Notes: generated from the letters alone by a model not told the origin. A stretch of 64,000 nucleotides of DNA from Ramazzottius varieornatus (GCA_001949185.1 BDGG01000014.1:186001-250000); one strand, 5' to 3'. Counted from the stretch's first letter, positions 1 to 11,424 are shown. Numbers and translations: made by a program.

Positions 1-1943
1 CGTTCTTGCTTTAGCGTGGAACTCTATGGTGGAACACATCATGGCCAGTGGCTCGGCTGACTCGACCGTGATCCTGTGGGACCTGGACAGACTGAAAGCT
101 GCCACGGTTCTGACGGGCTTCGAGGATAAAGTCCAAGCGATCAAATGGCGACCGGACTTTGGTGACCAGCTTCTTTGTGGATCTTGTGATAAGTAAAACA
201 TATCTCCCGAAACTGGTTTAACCTTGTTCTGCCTCCAGAACTTTCGAAGAAGGTTCTGATTGATGGGCGTCCTTTTCAGGACAGTGCGGTTGTTCGACTG
301 TCGTCTTCAGAAAGCCAAAGCCACTTTGTGGAATGTGGAAGACGAAGTGGAAAGAGTGGCGTGGTCCAGTTTTAACAATCAGTATTTCTATGTAAGTCCC
401 GCGCAGTCTTCTTGTGAGCTTTAGCAACTGCAAAATCATATGCTAGCTTTGAGACGGATCGAAATTTGGTGAAAAAGTCACATTGGACTGGGTAGGTATC
501 TGCCGACCAGGCAGACAGATGCATGGGAGCATAATGTAGACGGCAGACTGCTAGGAATATGCATGTGCCGGATGGGTGGATCAGCTGGTCCGCACATCTT
601 GTCTACCTGCGTACTTGTGTGTTCACCGCGAGCTGCGTGCTCGTTCGCGAAGACGGGACAGTGATTTTTCATGGTTTTGCAGGTGGCAACTGAAAGCGGA
701 CAAGTCTACTCCCTCGACGTACGAAACACCGCCGACCACCTTTCCGTCATCCAGGCTCACGGAAAGACGGTGACGGGGCTGGTTAGCAGTCCCTTCATTT
801 CTGGCATGCTCCTAACGACGTCGGAAGACAAACGAATCAGAGTGTGGGACGTGAATACGTCCACCCAAATACCTGAGATGATCCTCGAGAGAAAGTTGAA
901 GATGGGTGAAATCCAGTTCTCCGCCATGTCGCCGGATTCGCCTTTCACTGTCGCGCTGGCAGGCGAAGATTCTGACAGTAATTTCCGCATACTGGATTTG
1001 TACAAAACGTCTGAAGGTAATTTACTATAGAATTATTTGGGACCAAAGCACATAGACCAGACAAGACCGGTTAAAAGGGAAGAAAACGGGAACGGGAATT
1101 GTCTAAATCGCCTTATAGTCTAAACTGTGCATAGAGCAATATTCGCGGGGCGGCACCCTAACGGGTACTGTTGCCGCCGAGGGAGGCTAAAAGGGAAGAA
1201 AACGGGAACTGGGATGATGGCAGCGCGTATCCCACGTTCCCAACCATTGAATTACTCCCTGTGACTCAGAATGCAATGCTGTAGCCTTATCTCATTCTTT
1301 TGTGACCTACTTTCGCTTCTCCTCAGTCACATCCATTCACAAGCTTATCATAACTAACTGTACTTTGCCCTTCACTCTGCTGAACTTTGCCCAGTGAAGG
1401 GCAAAGTTCAGCAGAGGGGTTCAAACACAAACTTACGAACAAAACCAGCTCCGCAACGACAGCTCGTGCGGAGACCACCTGAAGTGGTTTGACATGGGAT
1501 AACATGGGGTATCAAGTAGCATGCAAGGTTCATTAGTAAGCTTACGTAGCAGCCTCACACTGTATCGGCGGCAACAATTGTCTCCAGTTTGTTTGCCGGT
1601 ATCTTCTCTCGGAAAGCTAGCAGAATGTAACCGGTCGTTTTTCTTACGATTTACAGAAGTAAGAAGGCGCTTCGAATCCAGAACGCCAGCAGCTTACATC
1701 CACGCAAGGCAGGAAGAAGAGAAGAGGAAAGAAGAAGCCGCCGAAGAACTCAAAATCAAGAAAGAAAAGAAACAAGAACGAGCGAATAAAACATTTAAAA
1801 ATCTTTCGACGCCAAAAAATGTCTCACCAAAACCCAGAAAGCCTTTGAGGAACGACACCACACCAGCGCAGAATGGCGAAAAGAAGAAACGGTGGTCGAG
1901 GGATAAGCGAGGCAAAAATAGTGCTAAAGATAGTGGAAAGTAA
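1..1943 (+). CDS. PWP1: PWP1-like WD40 ribosome-biogenesis protein, 5' truncated by the window
   Basis: Exons 2(partial)-192, 280-391, 683-1016 and 1657-1943 join in frame with GT-AG introns. The product has WD40 repeats, seen as GSADSTVILWD, a GSCDKTVRLFDCR stretch across the first intron, and TTSEDKRIRVWD, followed by a Lys/Arg-rich tail of about 95 residues ending at the TAA at 1941. The order of repeats and the basic tail match periodic tryptophan protein 1, a nucleolar and chromatin-linked WD40 factor that supports rRNA synthesis and ribosome assembly. The N-terminal acidic part and first blades lie before the window. The stop is only 29 bp from the stop of the SNARE gene on the other strand, so the 3' UTRs must overlap. 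The last intron (1017-1656) is long for this gene and holds a 22-bp direct repeat (1072-1093 and 1188-1209) and a perfect hairpin. Family identity is from memory of PWP1 proteins. Confidence 0.85.
1375..1416. repeat. Perfect 18-bp hairpin in a PWP1 intron
   Basis: Arms 1375-1392 and 1399-1416 are exact reverse complements around a 6-nt loop (AGTGAA). It lies inside the last PWP1 intron and encodes nothing recognisable. It may be a footprint of a foldback element or a structured RNA. Confidence 0.8.
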
Positions 1944-1972
1944 AGCGAAAATTTTTCTGGTTGATACTTCGT

Positions 1973-2996
1973 TTACCCTTTCTCCACGGCGTGGTTAGCC
2001 TTTTTCTGCGCTAAAACAACTCTGATAATGTTTTTGTCCATTCTAGTAACAACATCATCGATGATTTTCGTTTCCGATCCGGCTTTACGGGAGATGTCCA
2101 CAGACATTTGCTCCAGCTGATCAACGTAGCCTTCCAGCAGCTCCATTTCGTATTCCATTTGTAGCTCCATTCGATCATCAGGGATCAGCATGATGTTCTT
2201 AACTGCAGGGTTACCTTCCTCGTCCACTACATCTGCTCCTGGCTGAATAGTGGCCAAAGCTGCCGGAAGAACAACAGGCTGTGGAGCTAAAGAGAACGAA
2301 AACCCGTGTCAGACCTTATGACCTGACGCGGGTGAACGCATACAAGTGACGTCACCGTAGATACAGTGGTACCAGCGAGGTTCCGTGACGTTTCTGAGAT
2401 GACTTTACCGTTTGCGGTTACTAACACTCACCGTCGCGTGCGTCTTCGACAACGTGCCTCTTTCCCCACCACGAACACATTCCACCACAGCACTTTGCCA
2501 TCCTTTCCATACTTTCCGTCGTCTCGAGTAGGTCCTTCTCGATCTCAGCCTGTTGATCTTCCATCAACTGGAAGGTTTTAGCACCAGCGTTGAGCTTGAC
2601 CAGCGTGTGCTTGGCGAAGGCGTCCATCTCATGGCACATGTCCAGTGACCGTTGCAAGGAACACAGCGACTTCCGCTGTACCTCTTCTGCTCGGTTTCTC
2701 AGCTGCACGGAAAACCTTACCGGGGGCTCAATGTGATCTCCAGACCCTCGTTCCTCGTACTCTTCCGAAGATTCAGACTCGCCCTCCGCATCACTGCTAC
2801 TCTTGTCTGGCACAGAAGGGATATCGAGAACAGAAGGGACGGAAATCAGGTCGTTACTTTGTTGCACTGATTGGCTTGATTGGTCGACATCCTCAAATTC
2901 AGTTCCGCCATCAGAAATAGTGTCTTCAGAACCGGAAGTCGTGGTTTCGTCACCTGATTCCTCAGAGATATCCTCCAGCTGAATTCTGCGCTCCAT
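1973..2996 (-). CDS. Divergent SNAP-25-family (Qbc) SNARE with acidic N-terminal extension
   Basis: Two exons, 2432-2996 and 1973-2286 (complement), give 292 residues. Residues 1-90 are acidic and Ser-rich. Residues about 105-167 form a heptad-rich helix followed by KCCGGMC (168-174), the place and type of the palmitoylated Cys cluster that follows the Qb helix in SNAP-25/23. A second helix (about 232-290) fits the Qc SNARE motif. Such proteins supply two helices to the four-helix bundle that fuses vesicles with the plasma membrane. By ungapped alignment from the Cys cluster, the central ionic-layer Gln positions are Gly138 and Glu260 instead of Gln, which is unusual. The length exceeds the usual 206-210 residues because of the acidic extension. 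The start is the first ATG; splicing is GT-AG and phase 1. The gene is convergent with PWP1. A SNAP-29/47-like role is possible. Confidence 0.72.
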
Positions 2997-3587
2997 TCGG
3001 GGCTACCAAGACACTCACAGGAACAGAGGGAGAACAGAAAAATCACCGTAGAAACTGCTCTGCATTTCCTATCAGCTATTCTTCCGCCCTTTGTTAACCG
3101 TCAGCCTAAATCCGCCGCTGCCACCTTTTCAGCTCCTTCTCTCATCTCCTTACGTGCGGCTCAAGATCAGGCTAGGGACTCCGCACCACTCAGGCAGGAA
3201 CATCGCGCGTAATTTATAAGAAGGGTAACAGCGATAACAGGTACAACGTCAGCATACGGTCAGGCAACAAAACGGCTCACTTCCCGTCAGCTCAGCTCTG
3301 CTCTCGCGGCTCAGCTCTACTCTTACAACGGCTCAGGAAAGAATATGTCAGGAAACAGCAACAGAAAACAACATGTTTTAGACTGGAACAGAAGCGCGGC
3401 GGACATGTTACACGATCAGGTGCAGAGAAAACCAATGGAGCTGCTGGAGCCTCCAAACGGTAGACCAGTTTCTCCAACCCCCTGTAACCACAAAACAATT
3501 GGTACGATTTGAAGCAAACTCGATGCTCTTTAACACTGATACCAAAACCTACCCTAATGAATGAAGAGTCTCGGCAGCGAAAAGCGT
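2997..3587. other. Intergenic, no gene seen
   Basis: About 590 bp between the SNARE start and the end of the SRSF2-like gene. Short ORFs here (for example 3292-3498 on the minus strand) have no signal peptide, motif or splice support. It must contain the SNARE promoter and the SRSF2-like 3' UTR. Confidence 0.5.
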
Positions 3588-4608
3588 TTAGCGACGATCG
3601 CCATATCGTCCTGCTGGAGAGCGGGATCGTCGTCGTGGCGAAGCAGACCGACGTCGATCACGATCGGGAGAGCCTCGACGACTGAAAGCAGAACAAACGC
3701 TTTCAGTTGTCTACCCCGACAACTTTCATTTGATGTTCCAAGTAGCGAGAAGGAAAAGACTTACCGGTCATCGCGTCGATCGCGATCACGAGCACTTCCA
3801 CGATCGCCTGTAAATCCGAATTTAGACACTAACCGTCACCGTCCACAGCAAAAACTAGTATCCAGTTCCCCTACCATTTCGATCGCGATCTCTGTCCCCG
3901 TCACGCCGATCACGGTCCCGATCCCGATCCCCACCGCCTCGATCGCGATCATCATAACGGCCACCACCACCACGCGACGGTTCAGGTCTGGCGTACCGCG
4001 CCAACTGGATCCGGATCTCTCTACCGTCTACCCGCGACCCGTCCAGCTTGTCCATTGAGTCTTCGGCGTCCCGCTTACTGAAGAATCTGGAACAAGCGCA
4101 GCAATCTTCAGAAAGCTCTGCTGAATCAGCGCAAGCCAGCGACCGGGACACGTGCACAAGAGAAGCAGCACTTGGCGATGTACCTGGATACAGCAATGTC
4201 CACCATGCTTGTCAACTATTGTATTCAGGTGCATGCGGTGACCTGCACTTGTGACGAAGTTAGAATGGCTAGAATGCGCGCGCTCTCTCCCTATCTCTCC
4301 TCTCTCTCTCTCTTTCCGCCATTGAATTTCATCAAAGATACAGAAACTTCAGACAGTCGCTTACCTGACGAACGCGAAGCCACGGCTACCGCGTGAGCTA
4401 CGAGGAATGTACACATCGCCGATCTTGCCAAACTTTCCAAACAGCTTCTGCAAATCCTCTACCGTTGTTCTGTAGGTGAGATTGTCTACTTTCAAAGACA
4501 CCATGCTGTAAAAGAACCATTTTGATATCAAATCCATAAGTTGATGGAAAGCAAGCAGCCTCACTTCTCGAGATCTTTAGGAGGCCCTCTGAAATAGTCG
4601 TCCGACAT
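3588..4608 (-). CDS. SRSF2: SRSF2-like SR splicing factor
   Basis: Five exons (complement 4565-4608, 4365-4505, 3875-4086, 3765-3807, 3588-3681) encode 177 residues. A single RRM occupies about residues 17-90, with RNP2 LKVDNL and RNP1 RGFAFVRF, and the linker [11 protein letters not shown] is the SC35/SRSF2 hallmark. The C-terminus is an Arg/Asp-rich tract with Gly-rich and RS dipeptide segments (RRRSRSP near the end). SR proteins bind exonic enhancers and recruit U2AF and U1 snRNP in the nucleus. The tail is shorter and richer in RD than RS compared with vertebrate SRSF2 (221 residues). Reading through the third donor would give an alternative stop seven codons later, a possible intron-retention isoform. 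Intron 2 contains a CT-rich low-complexity tract at about 4285-4316. Confidence 0.88.
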
Positions 4609-5209
4609 CTTGAGGCCGGTCTGTGTTAAACGCTCTTTCGTACGAACAGCCGATCACCGCGTCCACAGAACAGATGTCTTGTAAAGGTCTCCGTCCGCTG
4701 AGATACTTGTCAAATAGCTGCAGACAACACAACGACGAGATGAGTCCGGCGGTTCCTAGAAGGAGATGGGCATTTTATAGAGGAGACAGCTGGAAAAAAG
4801 TGTAATAAAACGAGAAAGCTCGAAAGGAACACTGGGAACAGCAGGACTCATTCTTGACCGAGAAAGTGGAACGTAAGCCTTCATCCATCTCGTGCTCAAA
4901 GAGTGTTTTACACCCCGATAGGCACAAGATCTACTTCTGGCGGTGCGGAGCGCGACTAGTAGACCTGAACCGTTGGAACCACTTGCGCAACAATCAATTT
5001 CGTTGATTCGACAGTTTGACAGAAATAACTTAACTTTTATTTTCATATTTTCCACTTCCGGTGACTGACCAGACTCTTCCTTTGTCGACGTATCTTTATC
5101 GCAAGTCTGTGTAGATATCTGACGGCGTGGTCCCTGTTTTGGGTTTCAAAGTAAGAGATCGAAGACAGCTGAGTACAAGGCTTGCGGACTGTTTCTTCCA
5201 TTTCGTAAG
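4609..5209. other. Divergent intergenic region between SRSF2-like and LTV1
   Basis: About 600 bp between two divergent starts, so a likely shared promoter region. ORFs here (4623-4805, 4756-5055) lack motifs and splice signals that would support them. Confidence 0.5.
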
Positions 5210-7907
5210 ATGGTGAGTGGAGATGAGAATCGGATTGCGAACTAATATCACTGAAGAGCGAAATTCATCTGTTTTACTGTTTATGTTACTCCAGGTCAAA
5301 AACAAGAAGCGATTTATCGACAAGAGGACTGCAACCAGGTATACCCTCACTCCCAAACAGCTGAACGCCATCGATGAAGACGAGAGCGAGAACGATGAAA
5401 GGCCTACGAAGAAGATCACTTCCGAGGTAACTACTTAACACTCTGGTCAAAATATCCACAGCATGGAAAGCAACCGAATCTATGTGTGTTGCAGGAACTC
5501 GCTGCTCGCATCGAAGAGCAGCAAAAATATGGAATTTACTTCAACGATGGCTACAATTACATGAAACATCTGCGGGAAGTTAGCTACACTGGAGGATCAC
5601 TTCAACCGAGCTACGAGTTCCGTGTCGGCCAATCTGCTTCTGATTTCGTCCTCGAAACTCAGTCGGTCCTTGTAAGTTGCGCACAATCCTTTTGAAGACT
5701 TCTGAAATTCCGCCCGACTGTTATCGTGGTCGATGAAACGTCAAGAATCGAGATCGAGACCGGAAATAGAGAAAATTGATTCTGAAAATCTGGCAAGCTG
5801 TACAGGGTGACTTTCGGGTAGCTTGAAATAGCTGTTGCAAGTTTGTCCAGTGTGGCTCGCCATGACTTTGTATCTTTTGCGTTGATTACTTCGCAATACG
5901 GTATCCAGTTTGGTCGATGATGCTGCCGTTCCTACTGAGTTCTTTTAAAGCTGACTTTGTGAAATGTTTTGTTGAAACCGGATGTTTGTCGTTACAGAGT
6001 GGAGCAGCAGGGCGTTCCAGACATGCTCCGGGTTCCATGCAAGGCGGCATCAGTCCACGTGCCTTCTCTGACGCGGCTTCGGTGGCTGCCATGCTGGAGG
6101 CAGCTTTCGGAGCTGAAGCAGACGCAACAGACGTCGATCCTGACATTGCTGAAGCTCTAGAAGGCCAGGTGGATCTCGAAGATCCCGAGAACGTCCTGGA
6201 CGACGACTTTGTCATTCAAGCCAAAGGCATCGTCGAAGAAGACGCCGACGACTTCCCTGGTCTTGAAGAAGATGACGACGACGAAGACAGCAAGAACTAC
6301 GTCGACCCGACGAAGAGCATGGACAAGGGAAAGCTGGTCGGCGCCTGGATTCAGCATCAAGACTTCGAGGACGAGGAAGACGACGAGGAACTCGTGGATG
6401 AAAGTGGGGAAACGAAGATTCGACCCAAAACGAAAGAACAGAAAAAGATGACGGCTGCCATGATTAAAGACTGGGTTCGCTCGGAGAATCTGAAGGCTGG
6501 GAAAGATGAACAGGATGATGAAGACTTCCAGGAGGACAAGAGATCGAGGTTTTCGAATTACTCGATGACTTCGTCGGTCATGAGAAGAACCGAAGGACTG
6601 CGTTTACTCGACGATCGATTCGAAAAGGTAAGCCAGTATTTTCTCTGCGAGCTCGGCGTGCAAACTGGGCCAGATCGCTTTCCCAAGTGGCGCAGGCATT
6701 CAGCCAATATCACCGACAACATGCGCCACTTGGACACTGGACATGATTGTTTCCGCAAGTGGCCCACGCTCCCGGCCAGTAAGACCAAAAGGTGCGCCAA
6801 TTGCAGAAAACGATCACGTCTAGCTTCTTTGCCGACTTCACTCATGTCTATTTTGTCAACGAAGATTGAGGTGGTGAATTCTCTCAGATGATGGAACAGT
6901 ACGATGAAGAAGAAATCGGTGGACTGGACTTGGAAGACCACGAACAAGGAGGTGGAGAGGTGCAAAGTAAAACACTGAAGAAGATTCTCGGTGATAAACA
7001 AGGGGAAAATGACGCGTATGAAGCAATGTATGAACACTCTTAATATTTTTTTCACCGTTTAAATGCTCAACGAAGATTTTTCTTGGATTGTTGTAGGACC
7101 TTGGAAGCTCCTTCGGAACCCGATCCAGTCGCCATGAGGTTTCAGTACGAAGACGACGAGGAAGGCGCCGACAAGAAAGAGAAGATAGTGTTGGAGTTTA
7201 GCGACGACCGGTTCGACTGTCAGTCCGTTGCCAGTACGAACTAATCACTCCACCGTTTAGGTTTGGATTTGTGATCCTTAAATCTCCTTGATTTGTCTTG
7301 CAGGCCTAAGGACCAATCGGTCGTTCCAACCAAGAATTTTGGAGCCTCCACGAGCGGTAAGAATTCTACGAATGTCGTCTTTTCGGTTGAACGGTTGGTT
7401 CATTGTTCGGTGAAAACTAAACCGTCGGTAAATGAACCGAACACGATGGTCATCTCAAGTGGCGCAATTCCGCCTCGTTATTGGCTAGAAGTATGCGCCA
7501 CGTGGGAAAACGACCATGTTTAAACGTACGCCGACTTTCCAGTTATGTTTCGGTAAGCTGACGTTTTCGGATGATATTTTTAGACGACGAAAATCATCCT
7601 GGATAAAAGGACGGGTATCCCGCAGGGCGTTCTGGGCAAAGCTTACAAGTCGGAAGAGTCTGGCAGTGATGACAATAGTGACACCGGAAGCGATATCCTC
7701 AGCCTGATATCCAGCCTCAGTGTGGCCAGACCGAAGGATGAAACTCCCGAGGAGCGCAAGTTGCGCAAACAGACCTTGAAAGATCTCCGACGACAACGAC
7801 GGGTGGAGAAGAAGTCCTGCAGAAAAGCCTTCAAGGACGAAAAGACCAAACAAGAGAAGGAAGTAGCCAATGTGCAGAGAAGATTAAAAACTATCTCGAT
7901 GGTGTAA
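5210..7907 (+). CDS. LTV1: LTV1 homologue, 40S ribosome assembly factor
   Basis: Eight exons (5210-5212, 5295-5426, 5495-5671, 5998-6627, 6888-7027, 7097-7233, 7304-7356, 7584-7907) encode 531 residues. LTV1 binds pre-40S particles and is released by casein kinase 1 during late maturation and export. Family marks in order: N-terminal KKRFIDKR, the EEQQKYGIYFNDGYNY segment, a long Asp/Glu-rich middle, RSRFSNYSMTSSVMRR followed by DDRFEK, EQYDEEEIGGLD, then RTGIP and a basic C-terminal helix (RRQRRVEKKSCRKAFK). The first coding exon is only the ATG codon, interrupted at once by an intron. The exon 5-6 and exon 6-7 junctions split codons and close in frame, which supports the model. Introns 5 and 7 each contain a short inverted repeat. 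The basic C-terminal helix is where LTV1 proteins usually contact other factors; that role is from the family. Confidence 0.9.
6683..6733. repeat. Short inverted-repeat element in LTV1 intron 5
   Basis: Perfect 12-bp arms at 6683-6694 (CCAAGTGGCGCA) and 6722-6733. The same arm core with similar spacing recurs at 7456-7506 and 8677-8721. Confidence 0.7.
7456..7506. repeat. Second copy of the CAAGTGGCGC inverted repeat, LTV1 intron 7
   Basis: Arms at 7456-7466 and about 7494-7505 around a 27-nt centre. The arm matches the intron 5 copy, but the centre differs. Confidence 0.65.
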
Positions 7908-8754
7908 GTTTTCTATCCAGATCGGATGGAAAATTTATTTATGTTTATAAATTTACTATGTTTTCTGGATTTGAAATGAAGTCGGTACGAATGATTAAAA
8001 GAAGGAGCGAAAGAAAATGTATGCGAGATGTTATTTTGAGCGAGGTCACTCAGGTTTTGACACGCAAAGTTATTGCTGTGGATAGTGGGAGAAAACTTGA
8101 AAGATATGTCCGTGGAGACAGTTGAATAGGTTTCAAGGAGCATGACAGGCTCAATGCGAAGCTCGACAGGGGCTCAAATTACAGTTTCATCGTTTGTCTC
8201 GCTTAGATACATGACGTGATGAAATCTAATTTGCACCGCGTCTGCACATTGAGCTTTTCTCGTTGCGTAATCAGATTTAAATGAATTTCCGGTCGGCAGA
8301 ATAGCTATGGAAGATCAAGGACCATCGAATCCTGATTGTTTCTAGATTCAAGCTTCGGTTCCGTCGCCGGATTTGACTGAGCGCCGCATGGTGGTAAGTG
8401 GGCGAACGGTCGAAGAGGTGAAGTGCAGCAGTCGCTTTCGGTAGTCGTGGTTCAATAAGCATATCACAATCTGAAGTACCAAAAACTGTAATTTTGAATC
8501 AGTCCACTTATTGTATCCGTGTACACAAAAGGCTTTCTAATATCGGATAATCAGGACAATTTCCAGTGAAGAATTCGGCAGACAAACTCGACCAGCTCGA
8601 CCTCCCAAGCGGCGTACGATCCCGGCTACAAGCACGGGAAATGTGCGCCATTCGGAAAGTTTTCAAGTTACATTTCTCAAGTGGCGCGCGCCTCCGTATT
8701 ACCGACCGTTTGCGCCACATGGACAAACGATCTGATCGAGTTTGTTGCTCAGCG
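7908..8754. other. Intergenic between LTV1 and GPCR stops
   Basis: AT-richer spacer of about 850 bp between convergent genes. The third CAAGTGGCGC inverted repeat is at 8677-8721. No supported ORF. Confidence 0.5.
8677..8721. repeat. Third copy of the CAAGTGGCGC inverted repeat
   Basis: Left arm CTCAAGTGGCGCG near 8677 and right arm TGCGCCACAT ending near 8719. A further GTGCGCCA lies just upstream at about 8643, suggesting a partly duplicated or nested copy. Confidence 0.55.
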
Positions 8755-9735
8755 CTAAACGAGTGCCTGGATATGATCCGAGTCGAATGAACGTACGGGC
8801 GCTAACGAAGAAGCAACGGCAACGCTGGTTCTGGACCATACCGAAGCCATGGGATACATCTGGAATATTCTAGGGTAGGTTGCTCCAATCAAGGTCCACG
8901 TTTTCGTACATAACGCATCGAACAACGTAGCGCCCAGCAGCGTTTGCGCCAGTCGAACGCGTCGGTCCATTGTGCGGGTCGGTCGGCGAGCGTCGTCCAC
9001 CGGGTTCACCACTTGCACACGCAACCGGTTCGTCCACTTGATATTCAGCACCGTACCCAACAAAAGCAGCGCGGAAGCCATGGACATTCCAAAGGGAAGA
9101 TAGCTTCCAATGGCCGTCAAGATCACCACGATATGCGGGCTGGTGATCCGTACTCCGCATCGTCCACCCGGGACCATTGTGAAGTACCCACCGACCGCGA
9201 AGAAGTACGGGACGTTGGTGGGGAAGCAGGCGAGCCAGGTGATGGCAATGATGGACCAGATGACGGGTCGTTTAGTGACTATCGAGTATTTGGTGGGGAA
9301 GCGTAGAGCAATGATGCGGGTAATGGCTAGGGCTAAATTGGACCAGTCGATACCTTGGTCGACGGAGAAGGCGAGGAACTGGACGGGTGGACAAATTTTG
9401 GGGACTGTGACATGGTTGACGTTACGCTCGGTAACGAAGTAAATGACGATGGGTGTGTTGATACCACAGACAATCAAGTGCATCATGAGGTAGTTGATGA
9501 TGAGGAGGTTCGAAGAACTGTTGCTCTTCTGGTTGACCTTTAGAATGACCGCTGTGACGATGATGCAGGCGAAAATGCCGACAGTCGTTATTAGGGAAGT
9601 GATGATGGCCCATATGATGGTCTGGTGTCTGGGGAGGAACTCGATAGAGGCTGATTGATTGACTAATTGACTCGGGAGTAAGGACGAATTTGGGTGGAGG
9701 AAAGAGGAGTTTACGTTCGCCCAGGAAGCATTCAT
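8755..9735 (-). CDS. Rhodopsin-class GPCR, divergent, intronless
   Basis: An uninterrupted ORF of 326 residues from the first ATG (9735); the longer frame to 9792 would begin with GTG. The N-terminus carries several N-glycosylation sequons (NAS, NSS, NQS). Hydrophobic segments follow: TM1 at ATSLITTVGIFACIIVTAVIL-type sequence, TM2 NLLIINYLMMHLIV, TM3 ending LALAITRIIALRFP, then TM4, TM5 (IVVILTAIGSYLPFG) and a weaker end. The position of the DRY motif reads TRI and the NPxxY motif is replaced by APVRSF. The fold and loop pattern resemble the GPCR at 23273-24280, so they are probably members of one lineage-specific family of orphan receptors. The weak C-terminus could mean a missed last exon or early decay. 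Ligand unknown. Confidence 0.65.
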   Translation of the reverse strand: MNASWANVNSSFLHPNSSLLPSQLVNQSASIEFLPRHQTIIWAIITSLITTVGIFACIIVTAVILKVNQKSNSSSNLLIINYLMMHLIVCGINTPIVIYFVTERNVNHVTVPKICPPVQFLAFSVDQGIDWSNLALAITRIIALRFPTKYSIVTKRPVIWSIIAITWLACFPTNVPYFFAVGGYFTMVPGGRCGVRITSPHIVVILTAIGSYLPFGMSMASALLLLGTVLNIKWTNRLRVQVVNPVDDARRPTRTMDRRVRLAQTLLGATLFDALCTKTWTLIGATYPRIFQMYPMASVWSRTSVAVASSLAPVRSFDSDHIQALV

Positions 9736-11343
9736 AATCGACCGAAGAATTCGTGAAAAATGAAAATGGAAAGCTGGGGGTGAGAGGGACACTTCTTAGT
9801 GGAGTAAGGTACGGTTTGTAGGAAGGAAGGTGATGAAACGAACTGGGAGGCGCGCAAGAAGGTTTGGAAAAAAACTGCGGCGGCGCGACTAGGACTCGAT
9901 AATGTGAACTGCTTATTGGGAAATAATTACGCTGTGTCGGCTTGAAATGTTTTCGTACTTGGTGGTTGATGAGATGGGAAGCTGGGATCGGCCAGGTTTG
10001 GATGAGACGTGCCTGCAGCTGCTGGATGCGAAAGAGCAAGCAAAGGGATTAAAGTGATGGTGATGGGATGCTCCGACCTGTCATATTGGCGTGTACACTT
10101 ATTGGATATGACAGGTTTTGTTCGGAGGGCAATTGTGAAGTGAGCTGTGATGATCATCAGCAAGCCTGTTTTACGAGAACTGCGTTATTATTGTTGTGTA
10201 GTGCTGCCACTTGATTGAGCATAACCCTGGCAAACCTATTGAAAGTTTGCAAAAAGGGACAACGGCGAGCGCGGAGGAGGTAGTTTTTGTGATATTATGG
10301 TTCAAGGTTGGACAGGTTGATAAGTTATGGTTGGGTTGTCCCGTGATAAACGAGATCAGAAATATAGCTCGCTGACGTTATTCATCACGTTAGGAAGTCT
10401 AGACCAGCGTCAAACAGATCGAGAATCGATAAATTTCATCACCTAAATGTGGAGAAGGTGAAGGCCAGGTTTTTATACTGCACCAGGAAAAGCTGGCTAA
10501 TCCTGGGGACAATGAATGTTTTCTTTGGAGAGTAACAAGTAGTTCTACAAGTGTACCTTCGGCAAAGTGGTTCGCCATTGCGCCATGAACAGACATGCGC
10601 TTTTCTTCCCATACATACAACGGGTTTGGGTCGCGGAGGAGGAGATGGAAACTCCTATTGTATGAGGTGAGTAACACGTTTTGCCGCGTATTTGTTGACA
10701 TGTTAATTGCAATTAGCCAAGAGCCAAACGATTATCAAGTCTTATCGAGTCCATAAGCGCATCCGCTTTCAGGAATATCATGCGTGCTGCCATGCGTGAT
10801 TCTGAGTGCAAGATGCTAAAACCAGCAAGCAAAAGGCCACTCGAATTTTCCCTTTGTAATGCGCTAGCCGAAACTTTCCCTGCTTCGGCTTTGAATGCTC
10901 GGTTCTTCCGCCAGTTCCATGACGTTTACCATCGTGTATCATGCAGTCATCGCCATCCTATGGTCAGCGTCATCAAGTGCCGGCCCGACTTCTTGGCGAG
11001 AACAACCTTGTCCAAGCGCAGTTTTTTCCACGCAGCAATACGCTTGCCCAGTCGGAAAAGGCAAAACCGCTCCCCTGCCTGTGATTTCTCTCGGCGGTAA
11101 GGCTGAAAAAGTTGGTACTTGTCAATTTTGTTCTCGGTGGTACGTACTGTGTTGGCATATGCGCCTTGTCGGACGACGGGCTGTGACAGTCGTGGGTTGT
11201 GCTTTACAGGCCTCCGAGCGGACTATTTGGACAGAACGGATCTAAACCTCACCGTGCTCCACCGCATAAGGGACTGTGGGATACATGCGCCGTCCATGCG
11301 CCCAGCTTACCCGCCAGTCAGTCATAACACTATGGCTACTGGC
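9736..11343. other. Intergenic, about 1.6 kb
   Basis: No ORF here is backed by a motif or splice pattern. A small imperfect inverted repeat has 11-bp arms ACCTGTCATAT at 10076-10086 and its complement at 10106-10116. The rest looks like unique non-coding DNA. Confidence 0.45.
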
Positions 11344-11424
11344 CTATTCGCCGAATCGCATGGTATTCGTGCTGCATTGAGCATCGTTATACAGTAATAT
11401 GCATGCTACGATTCCAGCCAGCAT
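11344..11424 (-). pseudogene. Truncated copy of signal-peptide ORF
   Basis: The ORF starts like the one at 12433-12597 (MLAGIVACILLYNDAQCSTN) but leaves the duplicated segment after 21 codons and ends five codons later. It is the coding part of the first copy of a 217-bp direct repeat, so it looks like a broken duplicate rather than a separate gene. Confidence 0.45.

Noticed and set aside
4285-4316. CT-rich tract as a possible regulatory element
   Set aside because: It lies upstream of an SRSF2-like intron acceptor only on the opposite strand; on the sense strand it is GA-rich, and simple low complexity is enough to explain it.
9422-10163. 205- and 78-codon minus-strand ORFs upstream of the first GPCR
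   Set aside because: The larger one overlaps the GPCR coding region in another frame, is His/Ser/Pro-rich and has no splice or motif support.
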